A stretch of DNA of 7,918 bases from Hydrogenophilales bacterium RIFOXYD1_FULL_62_11 (lineage in GTDB: Bacteria > Pseudomonadota > Gammaproteobacteria > Burkholderiales > Thiobacillaceae), in NCBI GenBank assembly GCA_001802655.1, contig MGZO01000065.1:9123-17040 (forward strand). The letters run 5' to 3'. The notes beneath the pieces are model-generated. The model searched no databases, was not told the DNA's origin, and worked only from the letters and a program-made list of their open reading frames with translations. This document shows positions 6,976 through 7,918 of this stretch, in pieces. How positions within the stretch are numbered: the first letter of the stretch is position 1; each line of letters opens with the position of its first letter. Made by a program: the position numbers and the translations under genes.

Positions 6976-7173
6976 ATGAACACTCTCGCCAACAAAATTC
7001 TCAATGCTCTGTCTTTCGCCAACGTCAGCAATCTGGGCGAATTCCACGCCCTGCTGCGCCAGCTTGACGCGCTGGATAGATCTCCTCCCGCGCGCGAAAC
7101 CGCACGCCATAAAGTGACACCCCCGGGGTCCGAAGCTGCGCCGGTTCACGGGTACATTCAGGGTGCGGTGTAA
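6976..7173 (+). CDS. Small hypothetical protein (65 residues) coupled to DUF599 gene
   Basis: I do not recognise this protein. It starts at ATG 6976, with a GGA and a GAG in the preceding fourteen bases, and ends three bases before the DUF599 start, so the two would be translationally coupled. Residues 3-35 read as a probable amphipathic helix (Leu, Ile and Phe spaced among Asn, Lys, Glu and Arg). The second half is rich in Pro, Ala and charged residues and ends in a short hydrophobic tail (HGYIQGAV). There is no signal peptide, transmembrane helix or cysteine. Codon choice is reasonable for the neighbourhood but weaker toward the end. It lies directly behind the sigma-54 promoter candidate. 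It could be a small partner or regulator of the membrane protein, or a leader frame whose translation matters more than its product. A long antisense frame covers the same bases but lacks family features. Confidence 0.55.
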   Translation: MNTLANKILNALSFANVSNLGEFHALLRQLDALDRSPPARETARHKVTPPGSEAAPVHGYIQGAV

Positions 7174-7176
7174 GAC

Positions 7177-7905
7177 ATGGCTACATTTGCCGACTTTGAA
7201 ACCGATTTGATGGCGTTCTCCGTCAGCGCCGCCATCGTGGCCGCTTATTACGGTTTTCTCAACATGAAGGTGCGCTCGAACCCCACCTACACCATCCATG
7301 GCGTCAACGCGCTGGCGCGCAGCCTGTGGGTGGAACACATCATGCGCACCCCGTCCAAGGACGTGATGGCGGTGCAGACCATGCGCAACTTCATCATGGG
7401 CTCCTCGCTCATGGCATCGACCGCTGCGCTGCTCATCATCGGCACGCTCACCCTGTCGGGCCAGGCCGAGAACATTGCGCAAAGCTGGCATGCATTGAGC
7501 TTCAAGGGATCATTTGCGACCGAGCTGTGGATCATCAAGGTGATGTTCCTGCTGCTGGATTTCATCGTGGCCTTCTTCGCCTTCGCCATGTCGGTGCGCC
7601 TGGCCAACCATGTCGTGTTCATGGTGAACGTGCCGGAACAAGGCGCCCACCACAACTTCACACCCAAGGCGGTTGCGCGGCGTCTGCAACGGGCAGGCAA
7701 CATGTTTGCCATCGGCATGCGCGCCTTCCTTTTTGCGGTGCCGCTGGTGTTCTGGTTGTTTGGACCGTATTTCCTGCTGCTTTCGTCAGTGGGTCTGGTG
7801 GTCGCGCTCTATCACCTTGATCGCTGCGAACCGGAAGAGGTACTGGAACCCGAGATCAAGCCTGCCATTCCCGCACAGGTCATGCAGGCGAAATACGCCA
7901 AATAA
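7177..7905 (+). CDS. DUF599 family membrane protein
   Basis: A 242-residue inner-membrane protein of the DUF599 family, whose function is unknown. Hydrophobic segments lie at about 12-30, 73-94, 117-140 and 182-212. The stretch AVQTMRNFIMGSSLMAST (65-82) is the family's hallmark, and an Asn-Pro-Thr plus HGVNALARSLWV segment (35-52) after the first helix also fits. The loop after the third helix has a His-rich patch (HH at 158-159) and a conserved-looking FTPKAVARRLQRAGNMFAIGMRAF. The charged C-terminal tail after 213 should be cytoplasmic. Length is normal for the family and the frame is intact. It follows the 65-codon gene with only three intervening bases and a weak AGGG upstream, so translation probably depends on the upstream frame. 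Control by the sigma-54 promoter and the adjacent two-component system is inferred. Confidence 0.9.
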   Translation: MATFADFETDLMAFSVSAAIVAAYYGFLNMKVRSNPTYTIHGVNALARSLWVEHIMRTPSKDVMAVQTMRNFIMGSSLMASTAALLIIGTLTLSGQAENIAQSWHALSFKGSFATELWIIKVMFLLLDFIVAFFAFAMSVRLANHVVFMVNVPEQGAHHNFTPKAVARRLQRAGNMFAIGMRAFLFAVPLVFWLFGPYFLLLSSVGLVVALYHLDRCEPEEVLEPEIKPAIPAQVMQAKYAK

Positions 7906-7918
7906 ACAGCCGGTTCAG

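Noticed and set aside
6937..7491. Minus-strand open frame (184 codons) across the small gene and DUF599 start
   Set aside because: It overlaps the well-supported DUF599 frame, has no family features, and its composition fits an antisense shadow.

Overview
The window looks like chromosomal DNA from a moderately GC-rich proteobacterium, most likely a betaproteobacterium. The evidence is the strong G/C preference at third codon positions, an NtrC-type sigma-54 two-component pair, a YbaL-type antiporter and a Crp/Fnr paralogue of a kind common in that class. The exact genus cannot be read from the sequence. No tRNA, rRNA, CRISPR array, insertion sequence or phage gene was seen. The genes have similar base composition, so this reads as ordinary core or regulatory DNA rather than a recently acquired island.

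Layout from left to right: (1) the 5' part of a minus-strand nifJ gene (pyruvate:ferredoxin/flavodoxin oxidoreductase), cut by the left edge; (2) a 166-base divergent spacer; (3) a plus-strand CPA2 cation/proton antiporter of the YbaL/Kef family with a C-terminal TrkA-N domain; (4) a plus-strand Crp/Fnr-family regulator with its own sigma-70-like promoter; (5) a convergent junction without a clear terminator; (6) a minus-strand two-gene operon encoding a membrane histidine kinase and, overlapping it by ATGA, a sigma-54-activating response regulator; (7) a 261-base AT-rich divergent regulatory region; (8) a plus-strand pair made of an unrecognised 65-residue small protein and a DUF599 membrane protein.

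The most interesting part is the right third. The spacer between the kinase operon and the small-ORF/DUF599 pair carries a good sigma-54 (-24/-12) promoter match facing the DUF599 pair. Upstream of it are several dyads at distances typical of NtrC-family enhancer sites, plus an imperfect 27-base direct repeat. With a sigma-54-dependent response regulator encoded next door, the simplest model is one signalling unit: a periplasmic stimulus is sensed by the helical sensor domain, the phosphorylated activator opens sigma-54 polymerase, and a small protein plus a four-helix membrane protein of unknown function are made. The DNA signals are visible; the regulatory link is inference. The left part holds a second curiosity: the nifJ frame begins with about 22 extra codons compared with Escherichia coli YdbK, and these contain a 36-base near-perfect hairpin. 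A separate 16-base dyad sits where nifJ transcription would start.
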